A stretch of DNA of 64,000 nt from Dyella dinghuensis (GTDB lineage: Bacteria; Pseudomonadota; Gammaproteobacteria; Xanthomonadales; Rhodanobacteraceae): NCBI RefSeq assembly GCF_003977615.1, contig NZ_RYZR01000007.1:372001-436000 (forward strand), written 5' to 3'. The notes under the pieces were generated by a model that had not been told where the DNA came from, did not search any database, and saw only the letters and a program-made list of their open reading frames with translations. Both the position numbers and the translations under genes were made by a program. This document shows, one piece after another, positions 17,083 to 25,322 of this stretch (the first letter of the stretch is position 1; each line of letters begins with the position of its first letter).

Positions 17083-17526
17083 TCAGCCCGGCTGCGCCTT
17101 GCAGCTGCTAGGCAACACGATCACCGGCACGCCCTGAGAGAGGCAGCTCCACGATCCGTCAGACTGTCTTTGCAGACTTATGTTGCCGTTTGTGAGCATG
17201 GAGGAGGATGACTGTGAGAGAGAACAGATTATCTGGCCCGAGCCACCAACGGGTGCTACCACGGAAATGTTGCACCGGGGTGTCGTGAGTGGAAGATTGA
17301 GATTGTCCACATCGCCGTACGTATTCTGGTCGACGATACCGTTGTCGAACAGAAGTTCGTACGCAGTTTCTCCAGGCCTGATATCGGCGAGCGCAGCTAC
17401 CACTTGCGTGCGCGCTACATAGATTTGATAAAGCGGAATGGCGATCGCAGCGAGGACGGCGATAATTGCCACCACGATCATCAGCTCGATCAAGGTAAAG
17501 CCTGCGGACGAGCGCTGGCGCAGCAT
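17083..17526 (-). CDS. Type IV pilin PilA-like (copy 2)
   Basis: 147 aa from the ATG at 17526, chosen because it gives a class III leader (MLRQRSSAG) directly followed by [20 protein letters not shown], and because AGGGGGAA lies upstream. The longer frame to 17712 has no support. The C-terminal cysteine pair (WSCLSQ and SSCKAQPG) marks the D-loop; two more cysteines occur at PRCNIS and IICSLS. Beyond the N-terminal helix it differs clearly from copy 1 (for example IRPGETAYELLFDNG), so it is a second pilin or a variant subunit rather than a recent duplicate. It has its own sigma54 promoter just upstream. Confidence 0.92.
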   Translation of the reverse strand: MLRQRSSAGFTLIELMIVVAIIAVLAAIAIPLYQIYVARTQVVAALADIRPGETAYELLFDNGIVDQNTYGDVDNLNLPLTTPRCNISVVAPVGGSGQIICSLSQSSSSMLTNGNISLQRQSDGSWSCLSQGVPVIVLPSSCKAQPG

Positions 17527-17558
17527 GGTCGGTTCCCCCTGGATACATCCAAGGACTT

Positions 17559-17574
17559 CGCACGTTCTGTGCCA
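17559..17574 (-). promoter_or_regulatory. Sigma54 (-24/-12) promoter of pilA copy 2
   Basis: On the minus strand TGGCACAGAACGTGCG has TGGCAC-N5-GTGC, the same core as the promoter of copy 1, with exact GG-N10-GC spacing. The -12 element is about 34 nt before the ATG, so the leader is short. Confidence 0.8.
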
Positions 17575-17775
17575 ATGCATCGACCGGAGTGTGACCGGGT
17601 ACGCTATTTCAAATGACGCAGGCACAACGGTGATGAGCGCGCGTTCAAGAGGCAAGTTCGGAGCATGAGTCGGGGCATGCAAATCAGCCACTTGGCGTTT
17701 CATTCTTGTCAAGCTTGCGTGAATTCCAGCACACGCTTACCGTCATGCGTTTAGAGCGACAACGAGGAACCATCC

Positions 17776-19917
17776 ATGAAACCATTGCTTGCCGCGTTGC
17801 TATTGGCGTTGGCGCTCCCTGCCTCGGCCGATACGTCCAATGGTGTGCCAATCGAAAGCAGCGCACCTCATGCTTTCAACGTGCACGATCTGGTGATGAT
17901 GGATCGCGTAAGTGATCCACAATTGTCGCCCGATGGTCGCTATGTTGTCTTCAGCGTGCGCAGCACCGACTACGTGGCGAACAAAGGCGTGAATGCGCTC
18001 TATGTACTGGATTTGACCAAGTCGGGCGCAGAGCCCGTAAAGCTGGCACTCAAAGGCGCGTCTTCACCACGCTGGTCAGTAGATGGCCACAGTTTCTATT
18101 ACGTCGCTGCTGCGAGCGATGTAGCGCAACTATGGCGATTGGATTTTGCATCGAACAAAGGTGCACTCGATCTTCACGCAGGGGCGCCAACACAAGTCAG
18201 TCATGGCCCACTCGATGTGGACGACTACAAGCTCTCGCCGGATGGCAAGAGTGTGCTGCTTTCTTATGCCGTGTTCACCGATTGCAACGATCTGGCGTGC
18301 ACGAAAGAGCGGCTCGATGGACGCGCCAAAGACAAGTCGACCGGAACGCTCTATCAGAAGCTCTTCGTGCGTCATTGGGACACGTGGTCGGATGGCCGCC
18401 GCAGTCAGTTGTATATCGCCCGCTTCGGCGCAGACGGCAATCTCCCTACGGAACCCACGTTACTTAGCCATGGCATCGATGGCGACATTCCTAGCAAACC
18501 ATTCGGCGACGAGAGCGAGTTTGCTTTTTCGCCCGATGGCAGCACCGTCTATTTCGACGTTCGCATAGCAGGCAACAGCGAACCATGGTCGACGAATTTC
18601 GACGTATACAAGGTGGCTGCCGACGGGTCGTCTGCACCTCAGAACCTCACAGCGGAAAACAAGGCGTGGGATGCGTATCCGGTGCCATCGCCGGACGGCA
18701 AGACGCTTTATTACCTCGCCATGAAAACCCCAGCGTTCGAGGCGGATCGTTTCGCCATCATGGCGATGGATCTGACCACAGGCGCTAAGCGTGAAGTGGA
18801 CACCTCCTGGGATCGCTCACCGGGAAGCATGCAGATCAGCTCGGATGGCAAGACGCTGTTCGTCACGGCGGATGATGATGGACAGCATCCTCTTTTTGCT
18901 GTGGATGCTGCCAATGGGAAAGTCCAGCAGCTCGTCGGCGACGGATCGGTCGAAGCCTATTCGGTTGCGGGCAAGCGCATAGTGCTGGCGCGCAACGACC
19001 TGAAGCGTCCGTCAGATATCTACACCGCCGCGATCAATGGTCATGATCTGAAGCAGGTTACGCACTTCAACGAAGCGCGTCTCAAGAACGCGCACATGGG
19101 CGATATGCAGTTCTTCACGTTCAAAGGCTGGAACGGTGATAACGTGCAGGGGTATGTCGTAAAGCCGGTCGACTACAAAGCCGGTCACAAATATCCCGTT
19201 GCTTTCATCATCCACGGCGGCCCGCAGGGTGCGATGAATAACGACTGGAGCTACCGCTGGAATCCGCAAACGTATGCAGGTCAGGGTTTCGCGGTCGTCA
19301 CCATCAATTTCCACGGATCAACCGGCTATGGCCAAACCTTCACCGACGCCATTTCCGGCGATTGGGGCGGCAAACCGCTGGAAGATTTGAAGCTCGGCTG
19401 GCAAGCGGCGCTGGACAAATATCACTTCCTCGATGGCGATCGTGCTTGCGCTTTGGGCGCAAGCTACGGTGGCTATATGACGTACTGGATTGCCGGCGTG
19501 TGGAACAAACCGTGGAAATGTCTAGTCGATCATGACGGCGTGTTCGACGCGCGCATGATGTACTACGCGACGGATGAACTGTGGTTTGAAGAACACGAAA
19601 ACGGTGGCCGGCAGTTTGATGTGCCTGAGAATTACGAGAAATTCAATCCGATCAACCACGTCAAGGATTGGCGTGTGCCGATGCTGGTGATCCACTCCGG
19701 TGACGACTTCCGTATTCCCATTACCCAGGGGCTTGGCGCATTTACGGCGCTACAGCGGCAAGGTATTCCAAGCGAGTTCCTGACTTTCCCCGATGAGAAC
19801 CATTGGGTGCTGAAGCCCCAGAATAGTGTGATGTGGCATGAGGCGGTCAACGCGTGGCTAAAGAAGTGGACGGCGCCCGGCTCGCAAAACGACTCAGCTG
19901 ACTCCAAATCCAACTGA
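17776..19917 (+). CDS. S9 family peptidase (prolyl oligopeptidase/dipeptidyl aminopeptidase-like), exported
   Basis: 713 aa. A cleavable signal peptide (MKPLLAALLLALALPASA) sends it to the periplasm. The N-terminal two thirds is a beta-propeller made of repeats such as LSPDGRYVVFS and SPDGKTLYYLA. The C-terminal alpha/beta hydrolase domain has an oxyanion HGGPQG, the nucleophile Ser in GASYGGY (about residue 562), Asp in HSGDDFRIP (about 641) and His in DENHWV (about 675). It should cleave short peptides, often after proline or as dipeptides. It is alone on the plus strand, divergent from pilA copy 2 and convergent with a TMTC-like gene; no functional link to the pilus locus is evident. Confidence 0.92.
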   Translation: MKPLLAALLLALALPASADTSNGVPIESSAPHAFNVHDLVMMDRVSDPQLSPDGRYVVFSVRSTDYVANKGVNALYVLDLTKSGAEPVKLALKGASSPRWSVDGHSFYYVAAASDVAQLWRLDFASNKGALDLHAGAPTQVSHGPLDVDDYKLSPDGKSVLLSYAVFTDCNDLACTKERLDGRAKDKSTGTLYQKLFVRHWDTWSDGRRSQLYIARFGADGNLPTEPTLLSHGIDGDIPSKPFGDESEFAFSPDGSTVYFDVRIAGNSEPWSTNFDVYKVAADGSSAPQNLTAENKAWDAYPVPSPDGKTLYYLAMKTPAFEADRFAIMAMDLTTGAKREVDTSWDRSPGSMQISSDGKTLFVTADDDGQHPLFAVDAANGKVQQLVGDGSVEAYSVAGKRIVLARNDLKRPSDIYTAAINGHDLKQVTHFNEARLKNAHMGDMQFFTFKGWNGDNVQGYVVKPVDYKAGHKYPVAFIIHGGPQGAMNNDWSYRWNPQTYAGQGFAVVTINFHGSTGYGQTFTDAISGDWGGKPLEDLKLGWQAALDKYHFLDGDRACALGASYGGYMTYWIAGVWNKPWKCLVDHDGVFDARMMYYATDELWFEEHENGGRQFDVPENYEKFNPINHVKDWRVPMLVIHSGDDFRIPITQGLGAFTALQRQGIPSEFLTFPDENHWVLKPQNSVMWHEAVNAWLKKWTAPGSQNDSADSKSN

Positions 19918-19924
19918 TATTCGC

Positions 19925-19948
19925 ACCACGCAGCAATAGCTGCGTGGT
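19925..19948 (+). repeat. Perfect hairpin after the S9 peptidase gene
   Basis: ACCACGCAGC and GCTGCGTGGT pair perfectly around AATA, a few bases after the stop codon. No T-run follows, so it may protect the mRNA 3' end rather than terminate transcription. Confidence 0.6.
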
Positions 19949-20021
19949 GTCGTTGATCTGGACATAGACATCACCGGTGCATAAGCCGCAAAAGTCGAAT
20001 GGTCATTGCGCCCAGGATCAG

Positions 20022-21836
20022 TTACTGGTCTGCGGGTCGCTCATTTTCGGACTCCTGTGGGGCCGTATGATTTTTACGGCCCTTTTCGATGGCTTCGTTC
20101 AGCGCCTGCATCATGGCTGGCCGTTGATCTTCCGGCAGATCTTGAATGGCGGATGTGCCTAATTGGCGAGCTAAATCACTTTTACCCTCGCTTGCTAAAT
20201 CATGGGCCAACACCAGTCGTGGCCGCACATCCAAAGGACTCAGCGATTGTGCAATCTCAAGGGGTTTTTCGGCGTCTGCCCGTTGCCCCTGCAGAATTAG
20301 CACCTTGCCCATGGCGAGATAATACAAATGAAGCCCATCCCGAGATCTCGTCAGTTGCTTTGACTGCGATGCGTTGCCAAGTGCCAGAATTGCACGACGA
20401 GGATCTTTTTGATCGGCGGCGATATTGGCCAGTGTCAGCATGCAACTGACACAGGGCGTGGGATTCGCGAGCTGCTGGTCTTCCAGAATTCCAAGGTCGG
20501 TATAATCCTGGTACCTGACATACGCAGCCATGAGATTTATGTTGGCGTCGGGTGAGTCAGGATACATGGCTAACGCCCACTTCCAAAGATTGATGTCGTT
20601 CGACCAATTCGGAAGCGTGGCGCGAATATCGACGATTGCCAGCAAAAACCAAAATGCAGTAACGGTTGCAAGAACGTAGCGCGAGACCTTGCTCTTCATC
20701 GGTATCTGTATCAAGACCAATGGAAGCATTGCGCAAACTACTGAGAGGGCGGTCATCACGTAGCGTTCGTGATAGAGGCTTACGTCGAACGTCACAGGCG
20801 AAATATGCAGGACGGGAAGGAGGGCAAAACTAGCTGCGAGCACGATGGCTCCCAGTGAAGAAGCGCGTCTGACCGCGAAGTAGGAGGCAATGGCCAGGAT
20901 GCTTAAGCTCATTGCGCACCTGACTAGGGACAATACGGAAATCGTAGTAAACAAATGAGTGTCGATAAGATGAAGCGGACCCATTTCAGGCATTGGCCAG
21001 ATTAACGTTCTCCAGTAATGCAAATAGGCCGCGCATACTTCCTGGGGCCTCTGCAAGAACGTTGGGGCACGAGCGGCGGACGATTTGACTAGCACCCCTC
21101 CTAGTGCCCAATCGCGGAGCATTAAATAGAGAAGTCCTGCAACGACTATTCCGCAATAGGTTTTCCAGTGTTGGCGGATCAACGATCGGGCGGCTGACAT
21201 TGGATCGAATGGCTCTGTCTTGGGAAGTAAGGCCCAGTCGAAGACAAACACCAAGAACGGGAACGACGCGGCGGACTCTTTAGAACACGCTGCGAGGAAA
21301 AAAATAAGGCCGACTACCGGCGCGCGAGTGATGTCGTTCTGTATGCGCGCGTTCAGAAGCAATCCGAGCAGCATGAACATCGTCGCGATCAAATCGAATT
21401 GACACCCTATCCAGGCTACTGGTTCGATTAGGACAGGATGAAGCCCATATAGAAGCATGCACAGCAACATCATGCCCATTTTCTGTGGCACCCGGTCGCA
21501 GATCGCTTGACTGCAGCGCCAAGCGATGCCACCAACCAACAGCGTATTCAGTAGATGCAAGGCGAGCGACACGGCATGCATGGGCTCTGGGGTGCTATCG
21601 AACGCATGCACTTGCAAGGCAAGAAATGCAATGACCAGGGGCCTAAAATAGGTCGTCCAGTCGTTGAAATCGCGAAAAATGTAATGCCTCCAATCACCAC
21701 CCTGTCTTAGCCAGGAAGTATCGTGGAAGCTCTGCCAGTCATCCCATACGAAATCGAAATGGACGACTGGCCAATAAGTAAATGCCACGACGGCGAGTAG
21801 AAGTCCCGCGACGCTATAGATCGCCCAATTTCGCAT
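20022..21836 (-). CDS. TMTC-like GT-C membrane protein with C-terminal TPRs (subfamily 2)
   Basis: 604 aa. Paralogue of the gene next to pilB: FVWDDW in the first loop, WRHYIFRDFNDWTTYFRPL, PMHAVSLALHLLNTLLVGG, YGLHPVLIEPVAWIGCQFD and SKESAASFPF. About ten membrane helices are followed by a TPR-like region with CVSCMLTLANIA at its start; the CxxC is shared with its paralogue (CPSCML). The C-terminus is charged (KGRKNHTAPQESENERPADQ). Predicted role: periplasmic sugar transfer by a GT-C domain with a protein-binding TPR tail. The start is ATG. It stands apart from the main glycan cluster, separated by the pilins and the S9 peptidase, yet is closest in sequence to the gene at the opposite end of the locus. 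Confidence 0.75.
   Translation of the reverse strand: MRNWAIYSVAGLLLAVVAFTYWPVVHFDFVWDDWQSFHDTSWLRQGGDWRHYIFRDFNDWTTYFRPLVIAFLALQVHAFDSTPEPMHAVSLALHLLNTLLVGGIAWRCSQAICDRVPQKMGMMLLCMLLYGLHPVLIEPVAWIGCQFDLIATMFMLLGLLLNARIQNDITRAPVVGLIFFLAACSKESAASFPFLVFVFDWALLPKTEPFDPMSAARSLIRQHWKTYCGIVVAGLLYLMLRDWALGGVLVKSSAARAPTFLQRPQEVCAAYLHYWRTLIWPMPEMGPLHLIDTHLFTTISVLSLVRCAMSLSILAIASYFAVRRASSLGAIVLAASFALLPVLHISPVTFDVSLYHERYVMTALSVVCAMLPLVLIQIPMKSKVSRYVLATVTAFWFLLAIVDIRATLPNWSNDINLWKWALAMYPDSPDANINLMAAYVRYQDYTDLGILEDQQLANPTPCVSCMLTLANIAADQKDPRRAILALGNASQSKQLTRSRDGLHLYYLAMGKVLILQGQRADAEKPLEIAQSLSPLDVRPRLVLAHDLASEGKSDLARQLGTSAIQDLPEDQRPAMMQALNEAIEKGRKNHTAPQESENERPADQ
20060..20086 (+). terminator. Intrinsic terminator inside the 3' end of the opposing gene
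   Basis: GGGCCGTA and TACGGCCC enclose a seven-base loop and are followed by TTTT on the plus strand. It would stop S9 peptidase transcripts about 40 nt inside the convergent TMTC-like coding sequence. Confidence 0.65.
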
Positions 21837-21975
21837 TGTCCCCTCGCTGCATCTGTGTTCGATAACGCTGCATTTGTTCAGTAGTTATGATCTACCAGCG
21901 TTTGAATGGTCACAGTATCATGCGGTGAGGTTCATCAATTGCGTCGAAATTTGCATTTCGATCGGGGCTCTTGAT

Positions 21976-22995
21976 TCAGAGCCAGCGAGCGCGCTTGAGT
22001 GCGGTATATATACCGGCTACGAGAACCGCGACCATACAGATGATCGCCGGATAGGCCCAGGGCTTATCGAGCTCAGGCATGTGCGTGAAATTCATGCCGT
22101 ACCAGCTGGTGATCAGGGTGGGTGCTGCGAGCATCGCAGCCCAGCCGGCGAGCTTTTTCATGACCTCGTTCTGGCCGAACGTGACCAGGGAGAGGTTTAC
22201 GTTTATGGCAGCCGTTAGCATTTCACGCATGGCGCCAATCGATTCATTGACACGGAAAACGTGATCGTAGACATCGCGAAAATAAGCGCGCAGCTCATCC
22301 GGAATAAGCTCGGGGTGCAGGCGTACCAACTGGCTGATGACGTCTTGCATGGGAGCGACGGCAAGACGAAGCGTCAGTAACTCGCGTTGCATGTCGTAAA
22401 GGCGGCGCACGGTGCTGCGATTGAACGTGTCCGAAAAGATATCTTGTTCCAGTTCCTGCAGCTCTTCGCGAAAATCGCGCACGATGGGAAGCAGGTTGTC
22501 GACGATGAAGTCGAGGACTCCATACAAGCCATAGCTTGGCCCATGCGCTAAAAGCTCGGGCGTTTTTTCGCAGAGGTGCCGGGCTGGCGTATACGAAAGC
22601 GATGCGCCATGTCTGATGGTGATCAGGTAGCGCTTGCCGAGGAAGATGTGCGTTTCGCCGAACGCGATATGACCTTCGACCAGTTGCGCTGTCTGCACAA
22701 CGATGAACAGGGAGTCGCCATAGGTTTCTACCTTGGTGCGCTGATGAGCCTGTTGCGCATCTTCTACGGCAAGATCGTGTAAATCGAATTCTTCCTGTAG
22801 CTTTAGCAGCAAGGTTTCGTCTGGCTCATGCAGGCCGACCCAGACGAACGTATCGGGCTCTTCCAGCACATCACTGATGCCATCGACATCGATATCTTTC
22901 AGACGCGTGCCATCGGTCCGATAAGCCACACAGTTAATCACCATGGGGCTCGTGGTTTTTTGCGCAGCGTCTGCGGGAGTGTCGGTGGTGGGCAT
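21976..22995 (-). CDS. corA: Magnesium/cobalt transporter CorA
   Basis: 339 aa, the usual CorA length. A large acidic N-terminal cytoplasmic domain (VLEEPDTFVWVGLHEPDE; FDLHDLAVEDAQQAHQRTKV) leads into two C-terminal membrane helices. The selectivity motif YGMNF is followed by a loop with MPELDKPWAYP and the basic tail KRARWL. It forms a pentameric inner-membrane channel for Mg2+. A short dyad (GGCTCT/AGAGCC, 21966-21983) overlaps the stop codon without a T-run. It lies 62 nt after the Lnb-domain gene on the same strand, near corC, another gene linked to Mg2+/Co2+ homeostasis. Confidence 0.95.
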   Translation of the reverse strand: MPTTDTPADAAQKTTSPMVINCVAYRTDGTRLKDIDVDGISDVLEEPDTFVWVGLHEPDETLLLKLQEEFDLHDLAVEDAQQAHQRTKVETYGDSLFIVVQTAQLVEGHIAFGETHIFLGKRYLITIRHGASLSYTPARHLCEKTPELLAHGPSYGLYGVLDFIVDNLLPIVRDFREELQELEQDIFSDTFNRSTVRRLYDMQRELLTLRLAVAPMQDVISQLVRLHPELIPDELRAYFRDVYDHVFRVNESIGAMREMLTAAINVNLSLVTFGQNEVMKKLAGWAAMLAAPTLITSWYGMNFTHMPELDKPWAYPAIICMVAVLVAGIYTALKRARWL

Positions 22996-23057
22996 GCGGG
23001 GATGATGCTACGTGCCTAGGTCTTAGGCAATCGCATGCAGCGCATTGCGTACCAGAA

Positions 23058-24275
23058 TCAGCCGCTGACTTTGCTCTGCCGAAGTGACCAGGCCAAGGCA
23101 AGCCAGCATGGCAGGGCAAACAAGATCCATGGCTGATTCTGCTGGACGACGCCTGGCAGCAGATGGAGCAGCAGCGCAACGAGCAGCGCCGCGAGCTGAA
23201 TTATCAGAATGCCGTTAGCGAGGCGCGATGGCTGGCGATGTCTGCGTGCGTGCCATAGCGTCCCGATAAGAACGAACGCCATCGGATTGAACAGCAGCAG
23301 GTTTGCATTGGCCCATGCCGAGTGATGCTCGGTGAGGGTCCACAGAATTAGCATCAGCAGTCCGGATAGACCTGCGAAGATCAGGAAAAGGCTGCCGAGC
23401 AATGCATAGGCGAGCTTTGCGCTGCGCCAGGTGATGACGATCAATCCGGCGAATATCAATCCTGCAATGCCCAGTGGCATGCGCAAGTCCGGCGCCGCAG
23501 TTGGCGGAACATCGAGGCGGTTGGGCGAAAGGATATCTTCGCTTTGAACAAGTGGACGCGTGCCGCCGTGCCCGTCGTCAACCGTGACTGTTCGGAGATT
23601 CTTTTGCAGCTCTTCCGGAAGAAAGCTTTCTTTCCATGCGGATAGTGGCTGATCGGCATAAGGCCCGAGGCCGAGATCCATGATAAGCATCAGCCACGGT
23701 TGCGCGCTCATGAGGCGCACGGTTTGCTGGCGATAGGTCATGCCGCCGGGCATGGCGGTCAGGCGTGTTTTGATGCCGCCGCCCAGCACGCGATCGAATG
23801 CATCACGCACGCGTGTGGTGCAGTTGTCGGCGTAGTAGTTGTAGTTGTAGCCGACATTTTCGGGGCGCAGATTCCAGAACAGGAAATCGCGCAACGCGGC
23901 AGCTTGATCGGGCGTGAGTGCAAGACGCTGGCGCGTGATCGAGCGGCCGACTTGCTTGTAATAGTCTTCTTCGTCCGTCGTCGGTTCTGCATCCAGCAGA
24001 TAGTGCATGCGTCCACGCGCGAAGTTGATAAAGAAGTTTTTCTCGTCGAAGTTGAACGTGCCGTAGTTGAAGTCGATTTCTTCGCCGCTGACGGTGTCGC
24101 GTAGCTCGATGGCGTCATGACCGAAACGCTCCCAGTAGATCTCGCCGGGCCCGTAGGTAATCAGGGAGACTTCGAGATTCGCGCCGGGCGCGTTTTCCAC
24201 TTCCGCCAACGCAGGCATGCTCGCGCCGCACAGAATCAGGGTAAGGAACAGCAGCAGGCGGCCGGCGAGCTTCAT
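23058..24275 (-). CDS. Lnb-domain (DUF4105) membrane protein
   Basis: 405 aa. Signal peptide MKLAGRLLLFLTLILCGASMPALA, then a periplasmic domain with the DUF4105/Lnb signature: ERFGHDAIELRD (conserved His) and NYYADNCTTRVRDAFDRVLG (conserved Cys), spaced as in a Cys-His peptidase-like fold. The C-terminal ~150 residues hold four or five membrane helices. In Firmicutes Lnb is a lipoprotein intramolecular acyltransferase; in proteobacteria the role of DUF4105 proteins is unproven. It sits directly after corC, the place where Escherichia coli has lnt (apolipoprotein N-acyltransferase), which makes a lipoprotein or envelope role tempting but unproved. Confidence 0.8.
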   Translation of the reverse strand: MKLAGRLLLFLTLILCGASMPALAEVENAPGANLEVSLITYGPGEIYWERFGHDAIELRDTVSGEEIDFNYGTFNFDEKNFFINFARGRMHYLLDAEPTTDEEDYYKQVGRSITRQRLALTPDQAAALRDFLFWNLRPENVGYNYNYYADNCTTRVRDAFDRVLGGGIKTRLTAMPGGMTYRQQTVRLMSAQPWLMLIMDLGLGPYADQPLSAWKESFLPEELQKNLRTVTVDDGHGGTRPLVQSEDILSPNRLDVPPTAAPDLRMPLGIAGLIFAGLIVITWRSAKLAYALLGSLFLIFAGLSGLLMLILWTLTEHHSAWANANLLLFNPMAFVLIGTLWHARRHRQPSRLANGILIIQLAALLVALLLHLLPGVVQQNQPWILFALPCWLALAWSLRQSKVSG

Positions 24276-24352
24276 GGGCGGAATCGTTGGTGGGAAGTGC
24301 GTAGCTTATCGGGGAAGGGCGCGCCTGCCGACCATGGCGGGCGCGGTCTTGC

Positions 24353-25192
24353 TTATCGGCGAACCACGCGGAACTGTTGCACGCGGCGGTCGTCGGATTG
24401 GGTGACGTGGAATTCGAAGTTGCCGATGGCGATCTGCTCGCCGACTTCCGGCAGGTGACCGAATTCGGAAGTGGCCATGCCGCCGATGGTGTCGAACTCT
24501 TCGTCGGAGAACGAGGCACCGATTTCTTCATTGAAGTCGGCGATCGGCGTGAGGGCGTCCACGATCCACTCGCCGTCGGCTTGCGCGTGCATCAGATCGG
24601 GCTCTTCCTCGTCGTCATGCTCGTCGTCGATCTCGCCGACGATTTCTTCCAGCACGTCTTCGATGGTGACGAGGCCGGCGACGCCGCCGTATTCGTCTAC
24701 CACCAGCGCCATGTGATTGCGGCTGCGGCGGAATTCGGCCAGCAGCACGTTCAGGCGCATCGATTCGGGAATCAGCACGGCTGGACGCAAGATCGAACGG
24801 ATGTCGAAGTCGTGGCCGTTGCCGAAGTACTTCAGCAGATCCTTGGCGAGCAGAATGCCGAGGATGTCGTCCTTGTCTTCGCCGTGCACAGGAAAGCGTG
24901 AGTGCCCGGATTCCACCACGGCAGCGAGAATGTCATCGAGCGGGGCGTCGACGTCGATCATGACGATCTGGACGCGAGGCACCATCACGTCATCGACGTT
25001 GAGCTCGGTGACTCGCAGCGCGCCTTCCAGCATGGGAAGGGTATCGGCGCTAAGCAGGCCATTGGCCTGGGCGGTGCGCAACTCGTCGATCAGTTCTTCG
25101 CGGTTGCGTGGTTCGCCGGAAAACAAATGGCCCAGTCGATCCCACCATTTTCGGTGGGCCGGGCCGCTGGTACTGCCAGGGTCCTCGTTCAT
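24353..25192 (-). CDS. corC: CorC/HlyC family CBS-domain protein
   Basis: 279 aa. Two CBS motifs (VMVPRVQIVMIDVDAPLDDI and the region RRSRNHMALVVDEYGGVAGL) are followed by an acidic linker (DDEHDDEEEPD) and the C-terminal CorC_HlyC domain (IGASFSDEEFDTIGGMATSE). It is a soluble protein linked to Mg2+/Co2+ efflux and, in many proteobacteria, part of the miaB-phoH-ybeY-corC-lnt operon. Here the first three of those genes lie 6.7 kb upstream on the same strand, separated by an exopolysaccharide-type cassette. The gap to the Lnb-domain gene is 77 nt. Confidence 0.93.
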   Translation of the reverse strand: MNEDPGSTSGPAHRKWWDRLGHLFSGEPRNREELIDELRTAQANGLLSADTLPMLEGALRVTELNVDDVMVPRVQIVMIDVDAPLDDILAAVVESGHSRFPVHGEDKDDILGILLAKDLLKYFGNGHDFDIRSILRPAVLIPESMRLNVLLAEFRRSRNHMALVVDEYGGVAGLVTIEDVLEEIVGEIDDEHDDEEEPDLMHAQADGEWIVDALTPIADFNEEIGASFSDEEFDTIGGMATSEFGHLPEVGEQIAIGNFEFHVTQSDDRRVQQFRVVRR

Positions 25193-25322
25193 TACTCGTG
25201 CGGATGCAGCCCGTAGAGGGCGGAAGAGCCAGTTTAGCGGAAAAACCGTGACGGTTCCGGAACACGGTCCGCTCCGGGGCGACCGACCCGCCCCGGATAT
25301 CCACGCCGCAAGCCGAAATCCT

